Notes: a model not told the origin generated them from the letters alone. Shown: positions 8,451 through 17,495, counted from the stretch's first letter. The stretch is 64,000 nucleotides of DNA from Dasania phycosphaerae (GCF_026891035.1 NZ_JAPTGG010000011.1:99266-163265), one strand, 5' to 3'. A program made the numbers and translations.

Positions 8451-8705
8451 ATGACTGACATACAATTTTCAACTGACGAAAAAGAGCGCATAGTTCACAA
8501 AGTTAAAAGCTATTTTAACGACGAGCTAGAGCAAGACATAGGCAGCTTTGAGGCAGAGTTTTTACTTGATTTTTTCGCCAAAGAAATTGGCGCTTATTTT
8601 TATAATCGCGGTTTACAAGATGCACAAATGCTATTCACTGAAAAAGTCGAAGAGATAAGTTACTTAGTGCAAGAGTTAGAAAAGCCTACTGATTATAAAA
8701 AATAG
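8451..8705 (+). CDS. DUF2164 family protein
   Basis: A small acidic protein of 84 residues. The pattern FSTDEKERIVHKVKSYFNDE, then LEQDIGSFEAEFLLDFFAKE and IGAYFYNRGLQDA, is the DUF2164 signature. It is predicted mostly helical, without a signal peptide or membrane segment. It lies 33 bases after the LysR gene on the same strand and could be cotranscribed. No function is established for this family. Confidence 0.8.
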   Translation: MTDIQFSTDEKERIVHKVKSYFNDELEQDIGSFEAEFLLDFFAKEIGAYFYNRGLQDAQMLFTEKVEEISYLVQELEKPTDYKK

Positions 8706-8797
8706 TTGCCACGGTTAAAACTGGCTAATGGCCAGCGATTTTTATTAGCCTGTTTATTTGCAGCATTAACTAAACCATCACCGTACTGATTATCTTT

Positions 8798-11131
8798 ATG
8801 ACTATACCTGCCGCTTTACGCTCTAAACTCAGTAAACTTAGCCTTGCAGTTATTATTGTGCTGGCACTGCTACCTGAACTGCTGCGCTTTGCATTAATAC
8901 AAGCCACACCTAAAATGGGCTGGGGTGAATTAAGCATAGACGACATTAACCTCAATCTATTTACCGCCAATATAGAAATAGAACAACTAGCACTTAAGCA
9001 ACAAGGCCAGCCAGCCCTAACATTAAAAAAACTCAGCCTAGACTTAGATTGGTGGCAAACACTTAATGGCGTAGTCACTATAGAAGCCGTGGCCATAGAT
9101 GGCCTGCAAGCACAGCTTAGCCAACTCAGTAATGGCCAGTGGCAACTGCTAATACCGCCAGCCGATACCACAGCAACAGCTAAACAAACAGAAAGCGCTT
9201 TGCTACTACCAGCGCTTACCTTACAGCAATTCAAACTCAGCAATAGCTCGCTAGATGTACACGGCCAAACCTTAACGGGTAAATTTAGTATAACGCAGCT
9301 ACAGCTACAGCAGTTCAGCACCGTGCATGAGCAGCCTTTAGATTTACAAATAACTGCCGCTTGGAACAATGCCCCCATTACGCTAGCTGCCACCGGCAAT
9401 ATTCAATCCCAGCAACAGCAGCTAGTGGGTACATTAACACTGCAAAAACTACAGCTTAAAGATTTTGCGCAATTACTGGATTTAGATATCAGCGCACTGA
9501 CACAGCTAAACATTACTTTTAATACTCAGCGCAACCAACAAGGCGATATCAGTGCTGAAATAGACGGCACAGTCGTTATAGAACAGGCCAAAGCCCGCTA
9601 TAGAACACTAGTCCTGAATAACCAGCAACTGCAATGGCAGGGTAAAATCAACTTGGCTAAACAAGCTGATACTATTAACTATAACAGCAGCCACAATATA
9701 AGCATTAGTGAACTACAACTCATTAACAATAGTAATCAACAAGCACTGGCTCAGTTTAAGCAGCTAGCGCTTAAGGAACTAACTCTAGACCAAAATCTTG
9801 CTACGGCCGCCACTAGCTTACGCCTTGATAATTTACAATTGCTACCGCAAAAAGATGATAAAGACGCTAAATTTTATAATGGCTTGTTTCTGGCTGATAG
9901 TATTACTTATGCCCCGGATAGAGGCCTGGCAATTAAGCAAATCACAATTAATGACAGCCAGTACCACGCTTTAATTAATGACCAAGGTGAACTAGCTATC
10001 AACCCCATCAGCCAGTCATTGATTGCTGATTTTAATAACGCGGCTAGCACTGGCAGTACCAATAAACCCGTAGCCAAAACTAACGATGACAACAGCCGCA
10101 AACCCCTAGCCTTTGCTATTAATAACATTATGCTAGGCGGCGAAAGTTATTTATTTTTTGAAGATCAACGCTTTCAACCCAGCGTTAAACAAAAGCTACA
10201 GCTTAAAAATTTGTCGATAGCAAATATAACCAACCATGGCACCAACCAAACAGCTGCCATTAATTTAGACGCCGCCATGGGTGAGTTTTCTCAAATCCAG
10301 GCCAGCGGCGACATGGCCTTATTTTCTACGCCAGCCAGCGTTAATATTAAAGGCACTATGGAGGCCATAGAGCTAACTGATATTTCACCTTATGCCGAAT
10401 CTTATTTAGGTTACCAATTTAGTAAAGGCCAGCTAGACCATAAATTTACTGTTGCGCTTGCCGACCAACAGCTAAACGCCAGCAATAAACTCACCATCAG
10501 GCAGTTAGAATTACAGGCAGCCAAAAAGAATAAAAACCCCAGCATACAGCGTAAGTTAAATATTCCACTGGATATGGCCTTAAATGTTTTGCGCGACCGC
10601 AATAATAATATTGAATTAGAAATACCCATCAAAGGCCCTGTAGATAAACTGGGAATAGGGCTTAGCGATATTGTTAATGAGGCGCTCAGTAATTCGCTAG
10701 TGAGCGGTGCGACCCATTACCTAAAATATACCCTGCAACCCTATAGCAGTATTTTATTGGCCGCCGAATATTTAGGAGAGAAAGCAACCAGCATTAAACT
10801 ACAAGCGATGGAATTTGAACCGGGCAAAGCCGAGCTTGCTGACAATATCAATGACTACGCCAAAAAAGTGGTGCTGCTTATGCAACAACGGCCCCAGTTA
10901 AGTTTGAGCCTATGCGGTAGCGCCAATGCCAAAGATAAAACCGCACTGGCAAGCAGCCACAACAACGACGAAAGCCAGGTTGCCGACACGCAGCTTATAC
11001 AACTGGCCGAGCAACGCAGCAAAGCGGTGAAAAGTATTTTTATTGCCCAAGGCATAAGCAGCAAGCGCTTATATGTTTGCCAGGCCGGCTATAAAGCCAA
11101 AGGCCAACATGGGGTATTGCTAAGCTTGTAG
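8798..11131 (+). CDS. Large DUF748 (AsmA-like) envelope protein
   Basis: A 777-residue protein with one N-terminal membrane helix (about residues 12-32, SLAVIIVLALLPELLRFALI) and a long region of beta-rich repeats typical of DUF748/AsmA-like proteins, which bridge the inner and outer membranes in lipid transport relatives. The DUF748 core is around residues 440-640 (INNIMLGGESYLFFEDQRF, GQLDHKFTVALADQQL, IPLDMALNVLRDRNNNIELE followed by IPIKGPV). The last 120 residues (FEPGKAELADNINDYAKKVV, AEQRSKAVKSIFIAQGISSK) look like an OmpA-type peptidoglycan-binding or related C-terminal domain. The gene stands alone. A role in envelope lipid traffic is plausible but inferred. Confidence 0.78.
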   Translation: MTIPAALRSKLSKLSLAVIIVLALLPELLRFALIQATPKMGWGELSIDDINLNLFTANIEIEQLALKQQGQPALTLKKLSLDLDWWQTLNGVVTIEAVAIDGLQAQLSQLSNGQWQLLIPPADTTATAKQTESALLLPALTLQQFKLSNSSLDVHGQTLTGKFSITQLQLQQFSTVHEQPLDLQITAAWNNAPITLAATGNIQSQQQQLVGTLTLQKLQLKDFAQLLDLDISALTQLNITFNTQRNQQGDISAEIDGTVVIEQAKARYRTLVLNNQQLQWQGKINLAKQADTINYNSSHNISISELQLINNSNQQALAQFKQLALKELTLDQNLATAATSLRLDNLQLLPQKDDKDAKFYNGLFLADSITYAPDRGLAIKQITINDSQYHALINDQGELAINPISQSLIADFNNAASTGSTNKPVAKTNDDNSRKPLAFAINNIMLGGESYLFFEDQRFQPSVKQKLQLKNLSIANITNHGTNQTAAINLDAAMGEFSQIQASGDMALFSTPASVNIKGTMEAIELTDISPYAESYLGYQFSKGQLDHKFTVALADQQLNASNKLTIRQLELQAAKKNKNPSIQRKLNIPLDMALNVLRDRNNNIELEIPIKGPVDKLGIGLSDIVNEALSNSLVSGATHYLKYTLQPYSSILLAAEYLGEKATSIKLQAMEFEPGKAELADNINDYAKKVVLLMQQRPQLSLSLCGSANAKDKTALASSHNNDESQVADTQLIQLAEQRSKAVKSIFIAQGISSKRLYVCQAGYKAKGQHGVLLSL

Positions 11132-11280
11132 TGACACAAGCTTGTACGTACTAGTAAAGCGCCACAGCCCGCGGTGGCTAAGGCTTGCGTATAAGCCAAT
11201 GATAAAGGCGCTTTATGCTATTTTTTAGGCTACTGTTAACTCATACAATGCCTTGTTACTAAGAACAGCTTGAGACCACT

Positions 11281-12333
11281 ATGCGTTATGCCAATATCAC
11301 TGGCTGGGGCAAATGCCTGCCCCCCGCCATACTCAGCAACGACGACCTTGCTACCCTGTTAGATACCAACGACGAATGGATCACCACCCGCACCGGCATG
11401 AAAGAGCGCCGCATATCCCATGTGCCGGTGAGCAGCCTAGCCACTGTAGCCGCCGCCCGCGCGCTAGCCTGTGCCGGTAAACAGGCCACGGATGTAGAGC
11501 TGATTATTTTTGGCAGCACCACCTTTGACGAAATGTGCCCTAACGCCGCCTCCAATGTACAAAAGCAATTAGGCGCAGCTAATGCGGCCTGTATGGATGT
11601 GAATACCGCCTGCACCAGTGGCATGTATGCCCTGACTGTAGCCACCGCCATGATTAAAAGCGGGGTGGTAAACAATGCCATAGTGATAGGGGCGGAGGTG
11701 ATTTCTACCGTCATGGACTGGAGCAATCGCAATGTCGCTGTATTATTTGGCGATGGTGCAGGGGCTTTTTATTTACAAGCTGATGCCCAAGAGTGTGGTG
11801 TGATTGCCGAGTCTCTGGGCTGCTATGGCGAGTCCCGCGAAATATTGGCGGTTAATGGCTGGGGCTTAAAAGAAGCCAAAAATGCCGTTATTAACAATCA
11901 ACTACACTGGGCCTTTGAGGGCCAAGAGATATTTAAAAAAGCCGTTAGCGGTATGGATCAGGCCTGCCAAAAAGTTTTAGCCAAGTCAGAGATTAACGCC
12001 GATCAAATTGATTTAGTGGTGCCGCATCAAGCTAACCTACGCATTATCGACACCTTAGCCAAACGGCTAAAGCTGCCCCGCGACAAAGTATTTATTAACA
12101 TACAGCGCTACGGCAATATGTCGGCAGCTACCGCACCGGTAGCATTAGTGGAGGCCATAGAAGAGGGCAGAGTTAAACCCAACAGTTTAGTGCTAATGCC
12201 CGCCTTTGGCGGTGGCCTGACCTGGTCGGCGCACCTACTACGCTGGGGTGAACGCACCCACAGCCTGGGTGAAAGCGATGTAGAGCTAGCGCCCTGCAAT
12301 AAAACCGCGCTAGAACTTATTCGCCCAAACTAA
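11281..12333 (+). CDS. 3-oxoacyl-ACP synthase III family protein (FabH-like)
   Basis: A 350-residue condensing enzyme of the KASIII type. The catalytic triad is visible: Cys111 in NTACTSGMYAL, His in VVPHQANLRI and Asn in RYGNMSAATAPVAL. The N-terminal NDEWITTRTGMKERRIS segment is also typical. It is not beside plsX, fabD or acpP, so it is probably a second, accessory KASIII rather than the main fatty-acid initiator. Similar stand-alone copies take part in secondary lipid or alkene pathways or in priming with unusual acyl-CoAs. The 25 residues after GGGLTWSAHLLRWGER extend past the normal FabH end. Confidence 0.83.
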   Translation: MRYANITGWGKCLPPAILSNDDLATLLDTNDEWITTRTGMKERRISHVPVSSLATVAAARALACAGKQATDVELIIFGSTTFDEMCPNAASNVQKQLGAANAACMDVNTACTSGMYALTVATAMIKSGVVNNAIVIGAEVISTVMDWSNRNVAVLFGDGAGAFYLQADAQECGVIAESLGCYGESREILAVNGWGLKEAKNAVINNQLHWAFEGQEIFKKAVSGMDQACQKVLAKSEINADQIDLVVPHQANLRIIDTLAKRLKLPRDKVFINIQRYGNMSAATAPVALVEAIEEGRVKPNSLVLMPAFGGGLTWSAHLLRWGERTHSLGESDVELAPCNKTALELIRPN

Positions 12334-12341
12334 ATTTTTCC

Positions 12342-12393
12342 CTTGTAGCTTGTAGCTTGTAGCTTGTAGCTTGTAGCTTGTAGCTTGTAGCTT
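12342..12393. repeat. Heptamer tandem repeat (CTTGTAG), about 7.4 copies
   Basis: Seven full copies of CTTGTAG plus CTT fill the gap between the convergent stops of the KASIII gene (12333) and the SCO gene (12402). Exact period of 7; one of five such heptamer arrays in this window. Confidence 0.95.
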
Positions 12394-12401
12394 AAACAGT
12401 A

Positions 12402-13070
12402 TTATTCAAACCAATACCGTATAGAACCGTAGGCCTTAGCCATCATGGTGACGTTTATGGGCGAACGGAAAAACCCCACATAATGCCCCTGCGGATTAAT
12501 AATCGCCACATTGCCGCTGTGGTCGACCATATAGTTTTCACCACCGCCCGGTACTTTGGCAAAGGGAATATTGAGCTGAGTAGCAAAGCGGTGTATATCT
12601 AAAAACTCACCAGTTACGCCGGTAAATTCTTCGTGGAAAAACTTCACATACTGCTGCATTTTTTCGGGTGTGTCGCGGCCAGGATCTACCGACACCAAAA
12701 TAACCTGGGTGTCATCGGCAAACTCTGTACCGGTTTGCTTATCGTAAAACTGCTTTAACTGCGCCATGGTAGTGGGGCAAATATCCGGGCAAAAAGTAAA
12801 ACCAAAAAACACCAACGACCATTTACCCTGTAAATCTGCGGGTGTAAAAGCGCTGTTATCGCCTTTAACTAATTTAAAATCTTGCAGTGCTCTGGGGTTT
12901 TCAAACAAATAGGCACCATTATTTTTTATTTCTTCTTTGCTGAGTATAGGTGTGCGCGATAAGCCCTGTATAAACACAAACAAGACGATGGCAATAAAGC
13001 CTATAACGGCTGCTATTGTTAATTTTATGCCGCGCATTTGCTTACGGTTTAAACCATTATTATCAGCCAT
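12402..13070 (-). CDS. SCO1/SenC family copper chaperone for cytochrome oxidase
   Basis: A 222-residue thioredoxin-fold protein anchored by one N-terminal membrane helix (about residues 13-34). The copper-binding CxxxC is in FGFTFCPDICPTTMAQLKQF and the third ligand His is in YMVDHSGNVAIINPQG. SCO proteins deliver copper to the CuA centre of subunit II in the periplasm. It is the last gene of the assembly unit surf1-15.1kb gene-ctaA-ctaB-sco, and its start overlaps the ctaB stop by one base. The order matches the Pseudomonas aa3 oxidase locus. Confidence 0.9.
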   Translation of the reverse strand: MADNNGLNRKQMRGIKLTIAAVIGFIAIVLFVFIQGLSRTPILSKEEIKNNGAYLFENPRALQDFKLVKGDNSAFTPADLQGKWSLVFFGFTFCPDICPTTMAQLKQFYDKQTGTEFADDTQVILVSVDPGRDTPEKMQQYVKFFHEEFTGVTGEFLDIHRFATQLNIPFAKVPGGGENYMVDHSGNVAIINPQGHYVGFFRSPINVTMMAKAYGSIRYWFE

Positions 13071-13993
13071 TACAGCACTACCTCACCTGCTCGTCTTACC
13101 ACGGGAAATAAATAATGATCCGCTAACATAATCATATACAGCATCATTAAATATAAAATTGAAAACTTAAAAGTTGCCATGGGGGCTTTGGGTTTTTCGC
13201 GCATAATTTGTATAGCCCAGTATAAAAATATTAAACCCAATACCGTGGCGCCTATTAAATACAAAGGCCCACACATGCCGGTAGCAAAGGGCAATAAGGT
13301 TGCTGCAATTAACACTAAGGTGTACAGCATAATGTGGTAGGCGGTGTATTTAATGCCGTGGGTAACCGGCAACATGGGTATGCCTGCTTTGGCGTAATCA
13401 TCACGCCTATGTATGGCTAGCGCCCAAAAATGGGGCGGCGTCCAAGCAAATACGATTAGCATTAATAACAGGCCATGGCCATCTACACTATTGGTTACCG
13501 CCACCCAACCTAGTAACGGCGGTGCCGCACCGGGCAGGCCACCGATCACTATATTTTGTGGCGTGGCTCGCTTTAGCCATAAAGTGTATACACCGGCATA
13601 ACCCACCAGCGAGAAAAAAGTTAACCAAGCGGTAAGCTGGTTGATTTGCGTTAATAATATACCCATGCCCGTAATGGCCAGCACTGTGGCAAAAATAGCG
13701 GCTCCACTGCGGCTAACCCGGCCCTGTGCTACTGGCCGGTTATGGGTGCGCGCCATAATAATATCTATACGCTGATCCACTAAGTGATTGATCACGGCAC
13801 CCGCTGCCGCACACAGGCCTATGCCTATATTGCCATACAGCAGTATTTGCCAAGGCACACTGCCGGGGGTGGCCATAAACATGCCTATTACCGACGTTAA
13901 CAACATTAAGTAAACCACATTGGGTTTTGTTAATTCGTAATAGTCGCGCCAGTGCGCGCGTTGGGTAACGCTTTGCTGCAGGGTATTTGACAT
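13070..13993 (-). CDS. ctaB: Protoheme IX farnesyltransferase
   Basis: A 307-residue polytopic membrane enzyme of the UbiA family that converts heme B to heme O. The prenyl-diphosphate/Mg site is in NHLVDQRIDIIMARTHNRPV (two-Asp region and NRP), and the second Asp-rich loop is HRRDDYAKAGIPMLPVTHG. About eight or nine membrane helices are apparent. It follows ctaA in the same unit and overlaps the downstream SCO gene by one base. Also named cyoE; ctaB is used because it sits in an aa3 oxidase locus. Confidence 0.93.
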   Translation of the reverse strand: MSNTLQQSVTQRAHWRDYYELTKPNVVYLMLLTSVIGMFMATPGSVPWQILLYGNIGIGLCAAAGAVINHLVDQRIDIIMARTHNRPVAQGRVSRSGAAIFATVLAITGMGILLTQINQLTAWLTFFSLVGYAGVYTLWLKRATPQNIVIGGLPGAAPPLLGWVAVTNSVDGHGLLLMLIVFAWTPPHFWALAIHRRDDYAKAGIPMLPVTHGIKYTAYHIMLYTLVLIAATLLPFATGMCGPLYLIGATVLGLIFLYWAIQIMREKPKAPMATFKFSILYLMMLYMIMLADHYLFPVVRRAGEVVL

Positions 13994-14026
13994 AGTACTT
14001 CTTTTTATTATCTCTATGAGTTTAGT

Positions 14027-15055
14027 TTACTGGCTACGGCTGGTTTGTACTTGGTAATTTAGGGTAACCATAACCAGTAGTAACAATGCGCCGCCTAGGT
14101 TGTGAGCCACGGCTATAGCCAGTGGAAATTTAAAGATGATATTCCCCAAGCCTAATAGCACTTGCAGGCTTAGCATAATGATGACAATTTTTGCCATGCG
14201 CTGAGTTGGGCTACGGGGCCCCAGCCGCAACATCATCATAGCCAAAATAATTAAATACACGCTGGTGATAATTGCACCTATACGATGGCTAAAATGTATG
14301 GCGATGCGCGACTCATTATCCATAGTGCCGCCCAAATAATTTGGGCCTATGGCCTGAAAAATATCAAAGCCCTGGCTAAAGTTCATAGCTGGTAACCACT
14401 GGTTTTGGCAAGTCGGTAAATCAGGGCAGGCTACTGCTGCGTAATTAGAGGTAGTCCAGCCGCCTAACGCGACTTGGCAGGCGACGATAATTAAACCCAG
14501 TAAGGCCCATTTTTTTAATGCTGTTACTTTTTGATAAACATCTTTAGGCAACTGCCAAGGATTATTGCTTAAACGTAGCGTTAGCAACCAATACAAACTA
14601 AAGGTGGTAAAGCCCCCCAGCAAATGCGCCGTAACGATTTGCGGCCACAGTTTAAGGGTGACCGTCCACATGCCAAACATGCCCTGCAAAATAATAAAGC
14701 CCAGCATAAACAAGGGTAGTTTAAAGGGTTGCTCTGGGCTGCGGTATTTAAAGGCCAGCGCCACTAAAATAATACTGATTAAACCCAGTGCCGAGGCAAA
14801 GTAACGGTGCACCATCTCCGGCCAGGTTTTGTCGTGTTCTACCGGCGTGTCGGGGAACAATTGATTGGCTTTTTCTACTTCGGTCGCAGTGTCTGGCCAA
14901 AACATATGGCCATAGCAACCCGGCCAATCGGGGCAACCCAAACCCGCATCAGCCAAGCGGGTAAACGCCCCCAAGCCTAGAACAAATACCGCCAATACCG
15001 TGCCAAACAGGGCCAGCTTAAAACCGGGCTTTCTTTTTTCTGCTGAGTTAAACAA
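14027..15055 (-). CDS. ctaA: Heme A synthase (COX15/CtaA)
   Basis: A 342-residue membrane protein with about eight helices that oxidises heme O to heme A for the aa3 oxidase. Typical features are GAFTRLADAGLGCPDWPGCY near residue 30, the MVHRYFASALGL heme-ligand His, the second half copy FSHRIGAIITSVYL, and VAHNLGGALLLL near the end. The paired Cys motif (CPDLPTCQ) that can form a disulfide is present. It lies immediately upstream of ctaB in the same direction, so heme O and heme A synthesis are cotranscribed. Confidence 0.93.
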   Translation of the reverse strand: MFNSAEKRKPGFKLALFGTVLAVFVLGLGAFTRLADAGLGCPDWPGCYGHMFWPDTATEVEKANQLFPDTPVEHDKTWPEMVHRYFASALGLISIILVALAFKYRSPEQPFKLPLFMLGFIILQGMFGMWTVTLKLWPQIVTAHLLGGFTTFSLYWLLTLRLSNNPWQLPKDVYQKVTALKKWALLGLIIVACQVALGGWTTSNYAAVACPDLPTCQNQWLPAMNFSQGFDIFQAIGPNYLGGTMDNESRIAIHFSHRIGAIITSVYLIILAMMMLRLGPRSPTQRMAKIVIIMLSLQVLLGLGNIIFKFPLAIAVAHNLGGALLLLVMVTLNYQVQTSRSQ

Positions 15056-15095
15056 TGTTGTGGCCTCAACTTATTTTTTAATTATTTTCTAGCGG

Positions 15096-15119
15096 CTAGG
15101 AACTAGGAACTAGGAACTA
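15096..15119. repeat. Short heptamer repeat (CTAGGAA), about 3.4 copies
   Basis: CTAGGAA occurs three times in a row plus CTA, 10 bases beyond the stop of the gene at 15130 (minus strand). Same 7-base period as the other arrays but a different unit. Confidence 0.85.
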
Positions 15120-15129
15120 TCAACTTTAA

Positions 15130-15765
15130 CTACTTCAACAAACGTTTCATATCCTTAATCACTTTTTTGCCCAAGTCATTTAAGGTGCCTTGCTGCAGGT
15201 CTTCGGCTTGGTAGTACATCATTAGCCAGCCGTGATGGTCGACCACATAAAAGCGATTTTCCGCTAGCTCCGCCACCGCTGAACCCGCCAGCAGTTGCTG
15301 TAAATCTTTTTTAGCGACATAGAGCATGTCAGTCGTGTTGTATTGTTCAGCTAACAAACCCTGTAGTGATTGACCCACGCTATCGTCGTAGTTTAGGTAT
15401 AAGCGTCGCACCTGTGGCACACGCCGCTCTAGGGCGTGATGGGCTTGGCGACTAAGGTATAACATGCGCTCGCAGCTGTGTTGGCATTCACTCCCACCTA
15501 TCACAACAAAGCTCCATTTAGGTTCGGGCTGGCTGTAGTCATAGGGCTGGCCGTTGCGTGTTGTTAACGGCAGCTCGGCTAGCTGTAGCGGCGGGGTAAT
15601 TAATACGCCATTATTCACTGTGCCTAAATCTAATACTTTATTATTGACCATGTAATACAGCAGTGTTGATAACAGTAATACCGCGACGGGTATACCGACT
15701 ATGGCATATAACACTGTGCGGCCACTACCGGCTTTACTCTGTTGTTTTGCTGCTAATTCTGTCAC
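15130..15765 (-). CDS. Membrane-anchored protein of the cytochrome oxidase assembly cluster
   Basis: A 211-residue protein with one N-terminal membrane helix (about residues 18-40, TVLYAIVGIPVAVLLLSTLL) and a soluble periplasmic part that resembles a degenerate SCO/thioredoxin fold: WSFVVIGGSECQHSCERMLY has a CxxxC at the position where SCO proteins bind copper, and FYVVDHHGWLMMYY mirrors the SCO His segment. It lies between surf1 and ctaA, where Pseudomonas also has an uncharacterised gene. A role in oxidase copper handling is likely but unproven. The CxxxC and His that I see make a catalytically dead copy less likely. Confidence 0.75.
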   Translation of the reverse strand: MTELAAKQQSKAGSGRTVLYAIVGIPVAVLLLSTLLYYMVNNKVLDLGTVNNGVLITPPLQLAELPLTTRNGQPYDYSQPEPKWSFVVIGGSECQHSCERMLYLSRQAHHALERRVPQVRRLYLNYDDSVGQSLQGLLAEQYNTTDMLYVAKKDLQQLLAGSAVAELAENRFYVVDHHGWLMMYYQAEDLQQGTLNDLGKKVIKDMKRLLK

Positions 15766-15796
15766 CCTGTTAACCCTTTTATTATTTGGCTTTAGG

Positions 15797-16567
15797 TTAT
15801 TGCTGCCGCGCCTTGCGCTGCTTGTATAGCGCCCAAAGGTTGGTATTGGCCAGCAACAGTATTATCACTGCCATCGCTGCCAGGCTAAACCACTGTACGG
15901 CGTAGCCGGTGTGCTTGGCGGGCTCTATATTAACCACCAGCCAATTGCGTTCTAACACTCCCGCTGCGCCTTGAGCTAAACGCAGCGAGTATGGAAACAT
16001 AGCCTGCTGCATTTCTTGTTGCAAGTGCTTAATGTCTAAAACCTGTGTCACTCTAGGCCATTTTTTGTTGTTATCGGCTGCCAGCTGCATCATGGTTGAT
16101 TGTGGTATATGCAACTGGCCAATTAATTGCTGCGGCCCCGCAGGCGGCGGTGGAATCGCAGGCAGGCTTAAACGGGCGGCATCGCCCTTAAGCCAACCGC
16201 GGTTAACCCATAGCCATTGGCTCTTATCAGCTGCGCCGCCATCTAACTCAAACGCTGTTAGCAGTTCGTAGCCAAAACTGCCGCGATAAATTTTATTATC
16301 CAGTAACAAGTTCCACTGCGGCAGATACTGGCCAGTCACGATGAGCGGTTGGTAACGGCTATCTGCGGGGTTTTCTAACTGGCTGATAGGCACCGGCGCA
16401 CTGGCCGCTCGCTGGCTGTACAGGGCCTTAAGTACGCGCTTTTGCTCGGCTCTATCTAGCTGCCAGCAACCCAGCCACAACAACAACGGCAGTAGCGCCA
16501 AGGCCAAGACTGTTGCCGGCCAGTTGATCGCTAGTGTTAATCTTGCTTTGGGCGCTGTTGTAGCCAT
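15797..16567 (-). CDS. SURF1 family cytochrome oxidase assembly protein
   Basis: A 256-residue protein with membrane helices at both ends (about residues 15-34 and 222-242) and a periplasmic core, the SURF1/Shy1 plan. The segments WQLDRAEQKRVLKAL near residue 35, LLDNKIYRGSFGYELLTAFE near 90, WLWVNRGWLKG near 120 and AVQWFSLAAMAVIILLL at the end match the family. SURF1 helps insert heme a3 into subunit I. It is the first gene of the assembly unit and is divergent from the DUF2909 gene. Confidence 0.87.
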   Translation of the reverse strand: MATTAPKARLTLAINWPATVLALALLPLLLWLGCWQLDRAEQKRVLKALYSQRAASAPVPISQLENPADSRYQPLIVTGQYLPQWNLLLDNKIYRGSFGYELLTAFELDGGAADKSQWLWVNRGWLKGDAARLSLPAIPPPPAGPQQLIGQLHIPQSTMMQLAADNNKKWPRVTQVLDIKHLQQEMQQAMFPYSLRLAQGAAGVLERNWLVVNIEPAKHTGYAVQWFSLAAMAVIILLLANTNLWALYKQRKARQQ

Positions 16568-16612
16568 AACTGTTGTGTATACTCTGGACTAACTTATAAC
16601 GGAGAATAAAAA

Positions 16613-16867
16613 ATGTGGTTAAAAGTTGTCATTATTATTTTATTTATTGCCCTGGTTATTAGCCTATTTACCGGCTTTGGCTTTTTAATAAAAGACCAAG
16701 GCGATAAACATCAAGACGGCCTGTGGAATTCTATCAGTGTTCGACTAATAATTGCGGTTTTATTAATGGGTTTTGTCACTTATGGCGTAACTACTGGGCA
16801 ATTAAAGTCGCAAGCCCCCTGGGGTAAGGGGCCGGTACCGCAGGCGGCTAAGCCTGTTGCTGAATAG
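16613..16867 (+). CDS. Twin transmembrane protein (DUF2909)
   Basis: An 84-residue inner-membrane protein with two helices (about residues 3-27 and 44-63) joined by a short charged loop IKDQGDKHQDGLWNSISVRL. This plan and its position between coxC and surf1 match DUF2909 proteins of Pseudomonas aa3 oxidase loci. Here it is on the plus strand, opposite to all surrounding oxidase genes, and divergent from surf1. ACGGAG lies 9 bases before the ATG. Function unknown; an oxidase-related role is inferred from context. Confidence 0.8.
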   Translation: MWLKVVIIILFIALVISLFTGFGFLIKDQGDKHQDGLWNSISVRLIIAVLLMGFVTYGVTTGQLKSQAPWGKGPVPQAAKPVAE

Positions 16868-17422
16868 CTATAGTTCTTACTGGGCTTGATCCCGTATATT
16901 TTCTTTTTATTAGCGCGGTTACAATTTAGAAAGGGTTTCGCCCTCTTGGCCGAGGTACTTTTTCTTTGCACAAGAAGAAAGTTATGGATGCCGGATCAAG
17001 TCCGGCAGAGCCTGCCCCGCGACTGCCAGGAGTGTCTTGGGTAAGACAAAACTACTTCGGCTTAGTCACAGTCATTCCGGCGCAAGCCCACTACTGTCCG
17101 GAATAATCTCCTAATCGTCATACCCGCGAAAGCGGGTATCCAGTTACGATAAAAGGCCTACACACATCAACATTCAAATTTACCATTAACGACTATAAAT
17201 ACAGGCTGTTATTAAACTCAAAGTAATTTTCCTGGATTGATCTATTCCGTTGTTCTGGACCCCCGCTTTCGCGAGGGTGACGCATTAAAAATTGAGTCTC
17301 CATTCTGATTTAACGCGTTTCGTGCTTATAGTGTAGGCCGAAACGCATTTTCCTATAATTTATCCCGGACAGCTGTGGGCGCAAGCCGGAATCCAAAACC
17401 CTCCCTACATAAATTCACCCAT
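16868..17422. other. Long non-coding gap rich in small inverted repeats
   Basis: About 555 bases without a plausible gene. Several GC-rich palindromes are present: GCCGGA-TCAAG-TCCGGC near 16990, CCGGCGCAAGCC and TCCGGAATA near 17080, and the repeat pair described at 17117-17285. The style (cgtcat-stem-atccag) is that of dispersed intergenic palindromes common in proteobacterial genomes. Probably an accumulation site for such elements behind the DUF2909 gene. Confidence 0.6.
17117..17285. repeat. Inverted pair of dispersed palindromic elements
   Basis: The first copy is CGTCA + TACCCGC-GAAA-GCGGGTA + TCCAG (17117-17142). The second, in opposite orientation, is CTGGA + CCCCCGC-TTTC-GCGAGGGT + GACG (17255-17282). 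They are recognisably the same element with a few substitutions, separated by about 110 bases of AT-rich sequence, so they could also pair with each other. Confidence 0.7.
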
Positions 17423-17457
17423 AAAAAAACGGCAGTAGCTTTCGCCCCGCCGTTTTT
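17423..17457 (-). terminator. Terminator of the cox structural operon
   Basis: AAAAACGGC (17425-17433) pairs with GCCGTTTTT (17449-17457), loop of 15 bases. On the minus strand the stem is followed by seven T. It lies about 40 bases after the coxC stop and separates the structural oxidase genes from the surf1 assembly unit. Confidence 0.8.
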
Positions 17458-17464
17458 CTTTTTT

Positions 17465-17495
17465 CTTGTAGCTTGTAGCTTGTAGCTTGTAGCTT
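17465..17495. repeat. Heptamer tandem repeat (CTTGTAG), about 4.4 copies
   Basis: Four copies of CTTGTAG plus CTT. The last bases overlap the coxC stop codon (17494-17496), so on the minus strand the array begins inside the stop. Same unit as the array at 12342. Confidence 0.93.

Noticed and set aside
11281..12333. Calling the KASIII gene the main fabH
   Set aside because: It lacks plsX/fabD/acpP neighbours and has an extended C-terminus, so an accessory enzyme is more likely.
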